A stretch of DNA of 64,000 nt. Source: Litsea cubeba (taxonomy: Eukaryota; Streptophyta; Magnoliopsida; Laurales; Lauraceae). Of the stretch, positions 1 to 10,800 are shown piece after piece. Positions within the stretch are counted from its first letter, which is position 1. Each line of letters starts with the position of its first letter. The notes below the pieces were generated by a model. The model saw only the letters and a list, made by a program, of their open reading frames with translations, was not told where the DNA came from and ran no database searches. A program made the translations under genes and the position numbers. The stretch covers positions 16,436,162 through 16,500,161 of the forward strand of contig CM022948.1 of assembly GCA_012931725.1 (NCBI GenBank), in the 5' to 3' direction.

Positions 1-234
1 TCGCCGAGAGCTCCTTTTCGGCTGTCGGAGAAGCGAAGTTAGGCCAAATGATTTTGAAATGGCCTGAAACTTCTTGTGTACTCCTCTTTTGGCTGTCTGG
101 AGGAATCTTGCAGTTTTTGTTTGATTCTGACAAGATTTGATTTTTGGAAGCAGCATTGCCTATTTATGGCAGGTTGCGACTTCATGTAGCTCTTTGGATC
201 TTGAAAAGGCAAAGTGACATTTTTGGTGTCAACA
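1..234 (-). repeat. 3' LTR of Tat copy A (first 234 bp only)
   Basis: On the minus strand the LTR begins TGTTGACACC at 234 and runs out of the window. It matches 28126-28359 with a single T/C difference near position 62, which suggests a recent insertion, though only a tenth of the LTR can be compared. Confidence 0.92.
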
Positions 235-249
235 AATGCCCCCTCGAGG
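235..249 (-). other. Polypurine tract of Tat copy A
   Basis: Immediately upstream (minus strand) of the 3' LTR start is CGAGGGGGCATT, a purine run in the position expected for the plus-strand primer of reverse transcription. It confirms the minus orientation of the element. Confidence 0.75.
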
Positions 250-466
250 TACAGCGACGAGTTGCTTAACTTTTGTAGTCGATGTGCCTCGAAGAGATTT
301 TTGAAGGAGAGCCTGTGACTTGACCAAGAGTCTTTGAGCAGTCTTTCTTTTGGTATTTGTAGCCTTTTGAACTTCCAGGGGAATTTTATGGTGGTGAAAG
401 GGATCACATACCATCTCGAGGCAAAGTTTTGAAGATGACATCAGGGATGTGGATTTGGGTTTTGAC

Positions 467-700
467 CTTGTGACCTAACAGGCTATATGTGGCAGGTTAG
501 GGGGTCGGGTTTGGTTTTGATCGTGTGACCCAACAAGCTGTATGTGGAATGTTGGGGGATCAATTTCGGTTTTGATCTTGTGACCTAACAGGTTGTATGT
601 GGCAAGTTAGGGGATCAGGTCTTGGTTTTTGGTTTTGGTCTTGTGACCTAACAGGCTGTATGATGCAAGTTAGGGGACCAGGATTTGGTTTGATTTTTGT
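467..700. repeat. Tandem repeat, about 57-61 bp unit, four copies
   Basis: Four degenerate units each contain TTGTGACCTAACAGGCTGTA followed by a TGGCAAGTTAGGGG-like block. They lie in the Tat interior between the PPT and the promoter of the antisense gene. No coding potential is seen. Positions 701-990 hold nothing recognisable. Confidence 0.75.
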
Positions 701-994
701 GGAATGTCAATTTCAAGATTTTGGCTCAATTTGGTAGATGAGGCTGGATGGTTTGATTTTTGGAAGCTCATGGGGCTTGGAATTCTCTTTTGTATGGTCC
801 AATCAACTCAAAAGAGGCATGGAACCATTTTTGTATGCTCTTGGTAAGAGGGATTTCTCTTTGACTAAAAGCCCAATTTTTTTTTTTTTTTTAAGTGCCT
901 AGGTGGTCAAACCTGGCTCATATGGGCTAACCCTTGGGACCTTAAGCTTTTGAAATGGTTTAGATCTCATATGGTGTCATTTTTGTAAAGAATG

Positions 995-1225
995 TCCAAA
1001 AATATCTCATTTGGATAGAGAATATCCAAGAATATCTTTACTTGGAGAGAATCTCTCATGATCCCTTTATTTTGGGATAGAATATCTCAAGATATCTTTC
1101 TTTTGGGAAAGAATCCGTCATAGATATATCTTTTAGGAGAAAATCTCTCATTGATTTCTTTTTGGGAGAGAATCCATCAAGATATCTTTCTTTGGGAAAG
1201 AATCTTTCTAATTTCTTTCTTTTGG
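995..1225. repeat. Degenerate short repeat of GAGAGAATCTCTC-like blocks
   Basis: About seven loosely spaced copies of a 30-35 bp block (GGGAGAGAATCTCTCAAGAT-like, followed by TCTTTCTTTT) lie directly upstream of the antisense gene's TATA box. They could be spacer sequence or promoter-proximal elements; the sequence does not decide. Confidence 0.45.
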
Positions 1226-1286
1226 TAAGGTTACTAATTAGGTAACACTTACCTCTTTCTTCTTTCCTTCTTTGGTTTGCTCTCCT

Positions 1287-1295
1287 CTATAAAAG
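1287..1295 (+). promoter_or_regulatory. TATA box of the antisense plant-mobile-domain gene
   Basis: CTATAAAAG lies about 130 bases upstream of the ATG at 1418, with a pyrimidine-rich stretch in between that would form the 5' leader. Direction (+) is opposite to the retrotransposon's gag-pol. A start near 1320 is inferred from the usual TATA spacing. Confidence 0.6.
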
Positions 1296-1417
1296 CAAGG
1301 AGAAGGTTGGATCTCTTGCTCTTATTACTTTCTTTTGCACTAATCTCAAGAGGGCTTCAAGACCAAGAGCTTTTCTTTCTTCACGATCTTCAAGACTTTT
1401 CTTCTTCTTCTCCATCA

Positions 1418-4400
1418 ATGGCTTCAAGTAAGTTCTCCCTTTTTTTCAAGAAAACTCCATTGTAGGAAAAATAAAGTTTCTTTCTTTCTCTTTTTTTTTT
1501 TTTGTTTTCTTTCTTTTCTTTTCCTCTTTTTTCTTTCCACGTGTTTGCCCCCTTTTTTTTTCACACGGGTTTTTTTTTGCTTTCTTTTCTTTTCTTTTTT
1601 TTTTCATGTTTTTGTTTTTTTTTTTGTGTGGGCCGTACGGACAGATCCGTACGGATCTGGCCGTACGGCCACGTGGCCTGTGGGCCAGCCCTCATTTTTT
1701 TTCTTTTTTTTTTTCTTTCCCTCCTCTTTTTTTTTTTTTTTTTTGAGAGAGTTTCTTTTCTTTCTTTTTTTTTGTTTTCTTTCCCCTCTTTTTTTTTTTT
1801 TAGAGAAAGTTTCTTTTTCTTTTTTTTTTCTTTTCTTTTCCCCCTTTTTTTTTTTAGAGAAAGTTTCTTTTTTTTTTTTTTTCTTTTTTTTTTTTTTTTT
1901 GCTCATCATGATAATGCATTTTTTTCGCAAACCAAGATGTTCATGCATGCCTTTAATTTGTAAATTAAATTTGTAGCATGATGTGATAGCATACCTGAAA
2001 GTTTTCGCAAATTTGGGAATTTGGAGCTCGCAGTGATGTTGAGCCCTTCCTGATTTTGCGGAGACTTTGAGGTTTCGAAAGTTTAGAGTTTCGGAGCTCG
2101 CAGCGATGTTGAGCCCATCTTCAAGCTTTCTTATTTCTTTCGGGATAGTTCCTTTTCTTCGGAATTGCCCCGTCATCATGTCAAAATTTCGCCAGATTTT
2201 TTTTAGCGAGATTCTGTCATTTTGATGTTTGATCTTTTTCTTTTCCATCCTTTTCAGGTGGTTCCTCCAGAGCGAACAAGGGTAAAGAGCCTGCTACAAG
2301 CGTACCTCGTCGATCTTCTAGATCTTCTAATCCGGCCGTTCAGCAGGCTTTTGAGAAGGTCCAGTATGTTGAGAGAAATCTGGAAGAGTGCGACTCCCTC
2401 AACAGAGATGAGATGAGGCAGCGACTGATTGCTCTCAAGGGAGAGGAATTCTATAAGATCATGGTAAGCAGTCGTCCATGGGTGATGGAAGATCAGAGCA
2501 TTTTGCCCAAGCCTACCTTCTTCTTTGGTGATGCAGTCCTTGATGACATGACATACCAGAGGAGATGTTTTCAGTTTTCCTTCACAGCAGATGGTGAGAA
2601 GAAGACTGTTACTACCCCGGTCGATGTTTTGATCGCACCGTCTCGATTCTGAGCCTTGCCCCACGTGCCCTAAGAGGGAAGATCCTCCAAGCTGGGTGAG
2701 AAGGACAAATGTAATCAAGACCGGGGTTTTTGTTGGCGGTTCTCCTGGATATACGGAGAGGTCGCCTGTTGACATGGACCTGTTGATGCCATCCAGCGGC
2801 TACCAGGGCTCTGATTATCCGTCGGTCGATTTGAGACCGGTGGGCCTTGTATTTTCAGCGGTGACGGCAGCAATTGGATCAAGCCTTTTCGACTTCGAGG
2901 TCGTTTCAATGCTGACTCCGAGTGGAAGTCGTGGACTGATCGCGTCCTGCTGATTGGTGGCGCCGTTTTGAAGGAAGCCGAGATTTTTGATGCGGTCCGC
3001 GCCTTTAGGGAAACCGTGATCTTTTCCGACGAGGCCTTCATGGCTATGCTGGAGTCATTCCTCCCTCAAACCAATACCTTCGTTGTGACGAATGGTGAGA
3101 TTGGTTTTTCTTTGAAGGAGCTGAGCGCTATTACCGGATTGCCCATCCTCGGCAAACTCTATGAGGAGTTTATGCCGATTGACAGCGTCCTCGAGGGGCA
3201 GTCTGAGGAGTTTCAGGCTTTTATACTTTCAGCTCGTCGCCTTCTATGATTTTTTGAAGGAGAAGGGGGGTTCGAAAGTTAGATCCAGCAGTTGGAAGAG
3301 TTTTTGCTCTTCATTCCCCAACTTTTTTGATAGTAGGGAGTCTTCTGATAGCGTGACCCAGGAAGCTGGAGCTCAGGATCCAAAGAAGATCTTGGCCATG
3401 CAAGAAGAGTTGAGAGATTTCTGTGCAAGTACAAACGCCATATGTCCTGACATTGCACTGCGGAGAGATCTCGCTGTTTACCTCACTTATTGGCTTGGTG
3501 AGGCTGTTTTTGCTGGAGGAGATGGAACGCACATCAGGCCGCATTGTATTTTCCCGGCTTGTCAGATGGCGTTTGGAGAGCAGCTTGCTTTGGTGCCAGC
3601 TCTTTACTCCTACCTGTGTACCGAACTGCAGGCTGCTGCTTTTTTGGTTCGGCTTGGGCTTCCCATGAATAGGGTATTTTCAGCCCATATCTTTTATTCG
3701 TGGTATGTATACCACTGTCCTGGCTTCCATCGGCTGGGTGCTGCACAGGATGATGATCCTCTGATGATTCGACTGGCTAAGGGCAAAGCCGTGTCCGAAT
3801 CACTTTTGTTTGCCCGTATGAGGATCCGACGGTTCAGTGACGTCGAGATGGGGCAATCTTCAGTAAAGCTTTCTCCGGAGTTGCGGAAGAAGGCTTTTGA
3901 TTTTGGTGCCTCCCGAGACTCTACCAGGGCGGGGTCAGGAAGGCATTATTCCTTGACAAATGCAGAGAGAGAGTGGCTTTTCAGCATACGTGTCGGCACG
4001 ATGGTGTACCGTAGACATCTTTTTGTCGACATCCAGCCGTATGTACCCTCTCGCTTTGCTTTGCAGCTTGGCTTTTCTCAAGGCGTTGTTGGAGCGCCTT
4101 CAAGCATGGTGAAGCGCTTTGGAGGCTTACAGGACGGGAGAAATGCATGGGCTTTCTATAGTGCTGAAGACACTACAGCCATGATTTCTTATCCTGTGTT
4201 GCTGACTTCCCGGACTGCCGGCTTTGCGAAGTGGTTCGCGGAGAGCTTTTCGGCATATCGGGGGCTTTCCAAGAAGGAGCTTGATGTGAAGCTGGCATCT
4301 GGAAAGGGCCTTGGAAAGTCGGATGGCATCCGGCGAGAGGAAGTTTGGGCCTTCCTTTATGGAGAGAAGCACAAGATAGGCTTTCTCGGTGACCAGGGCG

Positions 4401-6171
4401 TCATCGGTTCTGAAGCTGTTCGAGAGATACCCAATGAGGCTTTGGAGCAGCTAGAACAGGAGGAAGCCGAACTTGGCGCTTGGATGCAAGCGGCACAGAG
4501 GCAAGCTTCCGTGGAGTCTACTGGCAAGAGCAGACCATCCAGTGAGGAGTCGAGTGGCAAACCTGACTCTGACAGCGGGGCAGGTTCCTCTAAGAAGCGA
4601 GCCCGCAGGAGTAAGAGGAGGAGGAGTCATCATCGTAGCAAGGGGCAGCATGAGGACTCTCCTGACTTGGAAGTTTCCTCTTACTATCAATGAGGATGTG
4701 CCAGTGGATGCTGACGAGCCTCCAGAGAAGAGAAGCCGAGAAGAAGAGACCGTTGGTGAAGGTATGATTCTTCCTTTTTCTCTTTCCATTTCTTTTCATG
4801 GGATTTTTTCCATGTTATGATTTGCTTCTTGTTTCTGCTTTTCTTCTTTTTTTTTTTTTTTAGCAGAGGAAGACTTGGTGATGCCTGAGGTCCCAACCGA
4901 TGAGGTGGTGATGGATCCTGTTGAGGCACCTGAAGAAGAACCGAGGGACTCTGGAGTAAATCCAGAATCTCCAATTGGTACGACTTCTTTTGCTCTCTTT
5001 TTTTTTTTTTTTGTTTGTGACTCGGTTTGCTAACACATTTTTTTTGTCAGCTGACTTGCCACAGGATTCCGATGACTTTGAACCATCGATAGACGCAAAT
5101 GTTGATGATGCTTCCGATGAGTTCCTGGAGGAGGAAAGTGTTCCACCAGTCGTCGAAGAAGGTATTTTGTAGTTATAACTCTGATAATGATTTTCAAACA
5201 TGGTCATATTCATACCTTTTTGTGTTTCCTTTGCAGGTTTTGAAGTGGCAGAGGAGGATCCGTCGCTTCCAGAGCAAGAGATGCCAGAGGTTGATCCAGA
5301 GGTAGAGATTCCTGGGACCAGCTCTGACAATATTGAGGAGATTCCTCACGCTGAGAATCCTTCCCGAGCAGGAGCAGCTTCAGCTGGAAAGAGTTCTTTT
5401 GTTACTCTTTCAACAGATGACGATATGAGTAGCCGACCAACGGAGTTGGGCGAATCTTCAGCTGGGCCATCTCTTCTTTTTGCGAAGAAGGTGGTGGTGC
5501 GAGTTCTGAGCTCTTGGATTGAGACTCTCTTTTCTGGGCACTTGGAAGCCGGATTTGGCATGATCCAGCATGTGCAGGAGATTCTCAGTGATGCTGAAGA
5601 AGCTGGTACGGATGTCACAGGTGCCAAGGCGATCGTTGATAGGATCATTGCACTGGGTGACAAGTGGTTTGAGACCGTGAGTTTGGCTGATGACCAGTTC
5701 TTCAAGGAGATGTTCCTGGACCCTGCTGATAAGGCTAAGTCTGACCTGGATGAGGCTACAGAAAGCAAGAAGCAGGCAGTCCGAAAGAGGAACTTAGAAG
5801 AGATAGCCATCATCAGGCTGACAGATGACCTCAACATCCTTGACAGGGAGGTCGATGAGGCCAGGAAACGTCTTGAGCATTTGCAGGCACAAGTTGCTGC
5901 CAAGTGGACTGCCATAATAGAGGCTCGCGACAGGGAGAGTGCCCTGATTCACCAGGTTGCAGATGCTGAACGGGTTCTCAAAAGGAAGTCTGATGAGGAG
6001 GAACAATGGCAAACTGCTCGAGGTAAGCTTCCTGGTGTGAAAGAAGGGGTACAGCCCACTCCAGCATCTCATGGCAGGTTCCTGAAGAAGCGTGCCTTGG
6101 AATCCTTGACGGATGAGGCTAAAAGTTTACTTGGGGAGCTGAACTCTTGGCTGGAGACCATTTTTGATTGA
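1418..6171 (+). pseudogene. Antisense extra gene of Tat element: plant mobile domain (aminotransferase-like PMD) protein, spliced, with frameshifts
   Basis: Inferred exons are 1418-1427, 2258-4761, 4864-4977, 5051-5161 and 5237-6171. All four introns begin GT and end AG, and reading phase is kept across each junction: exon 1 (ATGGCTTCAA) joins exon 2 to give MASSGSSRANKG, and introns 2-4 are all phase 1. About 1,220 codons. The PMD hallmark around 3060-3170 reads FVVTNGEIGFSLKELSAITG-LP, matching the GE..ITLEDV..LTGLP block of the family. A basic stretch near 4590-4650 resembles a nuclear localisation signal. Exons 3-5 are acidic, and exon 5 ends in a probable coiled coil (about 5820-6010). 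Within exon 2 the coding frame changes about four times (near 2640, 2700-2850, 3235 and 4640), by what look like single-base indels, so the copy is probably dead unless these are assembly errors. PMD proteins are linked to silencing and development in plants. Antisense PMD genes in Tat elements are known; their role is not. Confidence 0.72.
1473..1905. repeat. Pyrimidine-rich low-complexity tract with GTACGG palindromes (intron 1)
   Basis: Long T/C runs fill the first intron of the antisense gene. They are broken at about 1629-1692 by a GC-rich block with repeated CCGTACGG palindromes and GGCCACGTGGCC. ORFs here encode only Phe/Ser/Leu runs and are rejected as genes. Confidence 0.7.
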
Positions 6172-6529
6172 GCTCCTGTATATATATATATATATTTTTT
6201 TACAGAAACCATCCTTCTCTCTTTTCTTTTTTTTTTGGTACCACTTATATTTTTTTTTTGTACTTATTTTTTGTAGTGCTTGTGAACACTTTCTCTCTCT
6301 TTTTTTTGGTACCACATGTATTTTTTTTGGTACTCTTTTCTTTTTTTTTTTGTTATCCCTACGCTCACTTGAATCTTTTTGTGATAAAAGTAATTGCTAA
6401 ATGGGATGCTCTTCTTTTTTTTGTTATCCCTACACTCACTTGAATCTTTTTGTGATAAAAGTAATTGCTAAATGGGATTTGATCAAAAGGTTGTCATTTT
6501 GTGAAAATCTTTTGTCAAGTGATTGTTTT
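6172..6529. other. 3' flank of the antisense gene: T-rich, TA microsatellite and duplicated segment
   Basis: A TA microsatellite (about 6178-6195) follows the stop codon. A roughly 70-base segment with TTGTTATCCCTAC and ACTCACTTGAATC is present twice (6350-6407 and 6421-6478). No gene is seen. Confidence 0.6.
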
Positions 6530-6880
6530 GGCATGAAAGCCAGGTTTTTTGTTTGTGGCATGGAAGCCAATTTTGGCATGAGAGCCAGCTTTTCTTGTGG
6601 CATTGATAGCCGAGTTTTTTTTGTGGCATCTATAGCCAGTTTTGGTGGCATTGATAGCCGGTTTGTGGCATTGATAGCCTGTTTTGTTTTGGTGGCATTG
6701 ATAGCCGGTTTTTTTTTTTTTTTTGTGGCATTGATAGCCGGGGTTTTTTTTTTTTGAAATCCAAGTTTTTTTTTTTTTTTTTTGTGTGGCATTGATAGTC
6801 GGTTTTGTTTTTGGTGGCATTGATAGCCGGTTTGTGGCATTTATAGCCTGTTTTGATGGCATTTATAGCCGATTTGGTTT
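6530..6880. repeat. Tandem array of GGCATTGATAGCCG units
   Basis: About fourteen copies of a short unit, GTGGCATTGATAGCCGGTTT with variants, are separated by T-runs of varying length. The same core (GGCATTTATAGCCG) recurs inside the element's own LTR at 26308-26400 and in copy B at about 63745-63822. Confidence 0.85.
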
Positions 6881-6888
6881 TCAAAAAA

Positions 6889-7075
6889 TGCAAGTATCGA
6901 CTAAAAGTCGCCTCCCTGCTGAATGTTCTTGCAAGTATCGATGGAATGTCGCATCCTTGCTCATTCGGTTGCGAGTATCGATGGAATGTCGCATCCTCGC
7001 GGATTTGGGTGCAAGTATCGATGGAATGTCGCATCCTTGCTTTTCAAAAATTTTGGTTTTGCGGGTACTGACTTG
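6889..7075. repeat. Tandem repeat, about 54 bp unit (GCAAGTATCGATGGAATGTC)
   Basis: Units containing AAGTATCGATGGAATGTCGC and ATCCTTGC occur three times almost unchanged and twice in degraded form. They are non-coding filler between the convergent antisense gene and pol. Confidence 0.8.
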
Positions 7076-7084
7076 ATGTCGTTT

Positions 7085-7420
7085 CCCCACGATTTTTGAA
7101 ATTTGTGGTTTTCTCGAACCTTTGGGTTATGGATATCAACTGAAATGTTGCGTCTCCACAGTTTTTTAGGTTTTTTCGAACCTTTGGGTTATGGATATCA
7201 ACTGAAATGTTGCGTCTCCACAGTTTTTTTTAGGTTTTTTCGAACCTTTGAAATTTGGGTTGTGGATATCAACTGAAATGTTGCATCTCCACAGTTTTGG
7301 ATTTTGCAAGTACCGACGAAATGTCGCTTCCCTGCGATTTTGGAAGTGTCGAACGTGGTTCGCTTGCTTCCGATTTGTGCGAGTATCGACTAAGCGTCGC
7401 TTCCCCGCGTTTTTTTTGAA
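7085..7420. repeat. Tandem repeat, about 60-75 bp unit (GGATATCAACTGAAATGTTG)
   Basis: Three copies of a unit with CGAACCTTTGGGTTATGGAT and ATCAACTGAAATGTTGCGTC occur, followed by two degenerate relatives containing AAGTACCGACGAAATGTCGC. Positions 7421-7836 hold no recognised feature apart from the out-of-frame pol tail at 7800-7940. Confidence 0.75.
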
Positions 7421-7836
7421 AAAACCATTTTTTTTGTTTAAAGACACGAGGGTCATAAGTTTTGACCTAAAACCATTTTGGCGGTAAAAGGCAGGGTGGA
7501 CTAGGGTGGAAATCCCTGAATCCGGATTTTGTTTCAAACCATGAATTTTGGGTTCAAGGGTTGAAAATTTTGGTCAAGTTAGGGAAAGGTTCCTAAACTT
7601 GGATATTTTTTTTTTTAGACAATGAAACGATGAAAGTAAGCATTGTTTTAGATTTCTAGAAATTTCAACATTTGATATGAAAATTCTAAAAAAAGGGTGG
7701 GTTTAGCGAGCGTGTACCTGGAAACCGGTTTTGGCCATACAGGCATTGCTCTTACCCAGTTGGGTAAGTCTTCAAGGGTAGTACCGCTTTAAGAACTTGC
7801 CATTGATGGGCAGCATACATCTGTCACCTTCCATGT

Positions 7837-10800
7837 TTAGGAGTGCGTATGCGCCATTGGAGAAAACTTTGTCAATGACGTAGGGTCCCTCCCATTTCGG
7901 CTCAAATTTGCCTTTGGACTTGTGAGCGAAGACCATTGGTCTTTTACCGCAAGAACCAAGTCATTTTTTTTGTAGGCGCGTTGCCTGACCTTTTTATCGA
8001 AAGATCCTGCCATACGTGCTTGGTAAAGTTCAATGCTTTGTTGAGCTTCGAGCCGTCTCTCATCGAGATTGTCCAGCTCATGGAGCCGCAATTTGACATT
8101 GCTTTCTTGAGTCATGTCATTTTGCAAGGATACCCTCAAGGAAGGAATTTGTACTTCCAAGGGCACGACAGCTTCGCATCCATAGACCAAGGAGAATGGT
8201 GTGCTATGGGTTGGTCCTCGAACGGTGGTTCGATAGTCCCACAAAGCTTCAGACATTTTGTCGCTCCAGTCTCTTTTGTGATTAGAGACCCTTTTTTTGA
8301 GGATTTTGCAGAGTGTCTTGTTGAAAGCTTCTGCTAACCCGTTTGCTGCCGGATTGTATGGAGTCGAAGGACAGCTTTGAATTTTGTATTTGTCGCAGAA
8401 CCTGTAGAATCGATGATCCCGGAACTGTGGTCCGTTATCATGGACGAATCTTTTGGGTATACCGAAACGACAAATGATGTTGGTGCGCAGGAACTGAAGG
8501 ACTGATGAGGTCTTCATTTCGTTAAACGCAAATGCTTCTGACCACTTGGAGAAATAATCCGTAGGGGCGAAGATGAAGCGATGACCTTTGCTCGAAGGGG
8601 GAGAAATAGGACCTATGATGTCCATACCCCAGGCTTCGAAAGGCCATGAGATCGCTGTAGGATGCAGCCATTCTGGAGGCATGTGAATGTAATCTCCATG
8701 AACTTGGCATTGTTGGCAGCGCTTAGCAAATTGCATTGCGTCAGCTACCATGGTAGGCCAGTAATATCCTAACCTTTTTATCTGATCATAGAGCTTAGGT
8801 CCAGCCTGATGAGCTCCGCAAAGGCCAGCATGAACTTCTTTGAGTGTTTCTTCAGCCTCTTGTTGTGACAAGCAGCGTAGAAGTACTCCGTTGAAGGATT
8901 TCCTGTAAAGGATTTTTGAAGGAATATCCAAATGGAAGCTTGGGGTTCGCCTTTGGATGCTTACCCGTTCTTTTGGATCTTCAGGTAGGATTCCGAACAT
9001 AATGTAATCAATGAACGGATCCCTCCAGTCGCCAATTGAAGTTTGAAGGATTGAAATCCGACTTCCGACCACTTGGTGGCATTCAGCAACTGCTTGGTGT
9101 GTGTTAAGAGGAGGAAGGATTCTCCTTTCGCACACTGTGATTTGCATGTTTTCCCCTTCCTGGATTGCCATGGATGCGGCAAGTCCGGCTAGGGCATCTG
9201 CACGTATATTTTCACCTCTACGAATGTGGGTGATGTGACAGATGTCAAACTTTTGCAGAAGTGATTGTGCCTTGTTGTAGTAGGGCAGCAAATCTGGCTT
9301 CCTGACTTCAAATTTCTGATTCATCTGGTTGACGATCAGTTGAGAGTCTCCAAAGACTTCCAGCATAGTGATACCGGATTCGATGGCGAGTTCCAATCCT
9401 AAGATCAGAGCTTGATATTCAGCTGCATTGTTTGTGCATGGTTCCAGTAGCGAGAAAGCGTGTGGAATCATGTATTTGTCGGGGCTAACAAAGAGGATGC
9501 CAACTCCCGAGATCAGCTGTCTTTTTTCATTTGTCCTGGTTGCACCGTCAAAGTACATGTCCCAGGAGGCACTTTGTGAGAAAGTCTCCACATTGTAGAC
9601 TGGTTCGTCTGGGAGATCATCTCTGAGTGGAGAATCTTTAGGCAATGGATGCTCTGCGAGGAAGTCTGCTAGAGCTTGCACTTTGATTGCTTTTTGTGGT
9701 ACATACCTAATATCAAATTGTGACAGAAGGATGGACCATTTTGCCAGTCGAGCATTGAGAGAACCTGCCTTTGTGACAAGGACCTTCAAGAGGTTGACCC
9801 TTGAGACCAGGTAGACTGTGTTGGAAAGCAAGTAGTGACGCAGCTTTTGTACGGCGAACATCACTGCAAGACATTCTTTTTCAACTGGAGAGTAGCGATG
9901 CTCTGCACCTACTAGCATGCGGCTGAGGTAATATAGAGCAGCTTCTTTTCTTTGATCATTTTCTTGCGCAAGCAGAGCTCCCAGAGAGTGATCAAGGGCT
10001 CTTGTGTACAAGATGAATGGTTTTCCAGTGGTAGGAGCAGCTAATACTGGAGGTTTTGTCAGGTATGACTTGATGTCTTGGAAAGCAGCTTCACAGTCAG
10101 CATCCCAGACAAAGTTTACACCTTTTTTCATCAACCGGGAGAATGGACGGCATTTCCCCGAAAGATTGGAGATGAACCGTCTGATGTAGGCCAATCTCCC
10201 TTGAAGCCCTTTGAGTTCTCTCAAGGTTCTTGGAGAGGGCATTTCTAGAATGGCTTTGACTTTTATGGGGTCAAGCTCTATTCCAGCTTTCCGAACTAAG
10301 AATCCGAGGAACTTACCCGACGAGACGCCGAAGAAGCATTTCAATGGATTCATTCGCAGTTTGTGTTTGCGAAGCCGGAGGAAGACTTCTCGAAGGTTTT
10401 CGAGATGATCTTCTTTTCTTTTGCTTTTGACGGCGAGGTCATCAACGTAACATTCAACCGTCTTGTGCTGCATATCTTGGAATATTTTCATCATAGCCCT
10501 CTGATATGTGGCACCAGCATTCTTCAGACCAAATGGCATGACAGTGTAGCAATACACGCCAAATGGAGTTCGAAAGGATGTATGTTTTTCATCCTCAGGA
10601 TGCATCTTTATCTGATTGTAGCCAGAGAAACCATCCATGAATGTCATTCGCTCGAATCCACAGGTATTATCAATCATTACCTCTGGTATGGGGAGCGGAA
10701 ATTCATCTTTTGGGCATGCGCCATTCAGGTCTCTATAGTCAATGCAGACCCTGATCTGCCCATTTTTCTTTGTCACGGGGACAATGTTGGCCAACCATTC

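Noticed and set aside
1502..1976. Plus-strand ORFs of 143-153 codons made mainly of Phe, Ser and Leu
   Set aside because: Translation of T/C low-complexity sequence inside an intron of the antisense gene.
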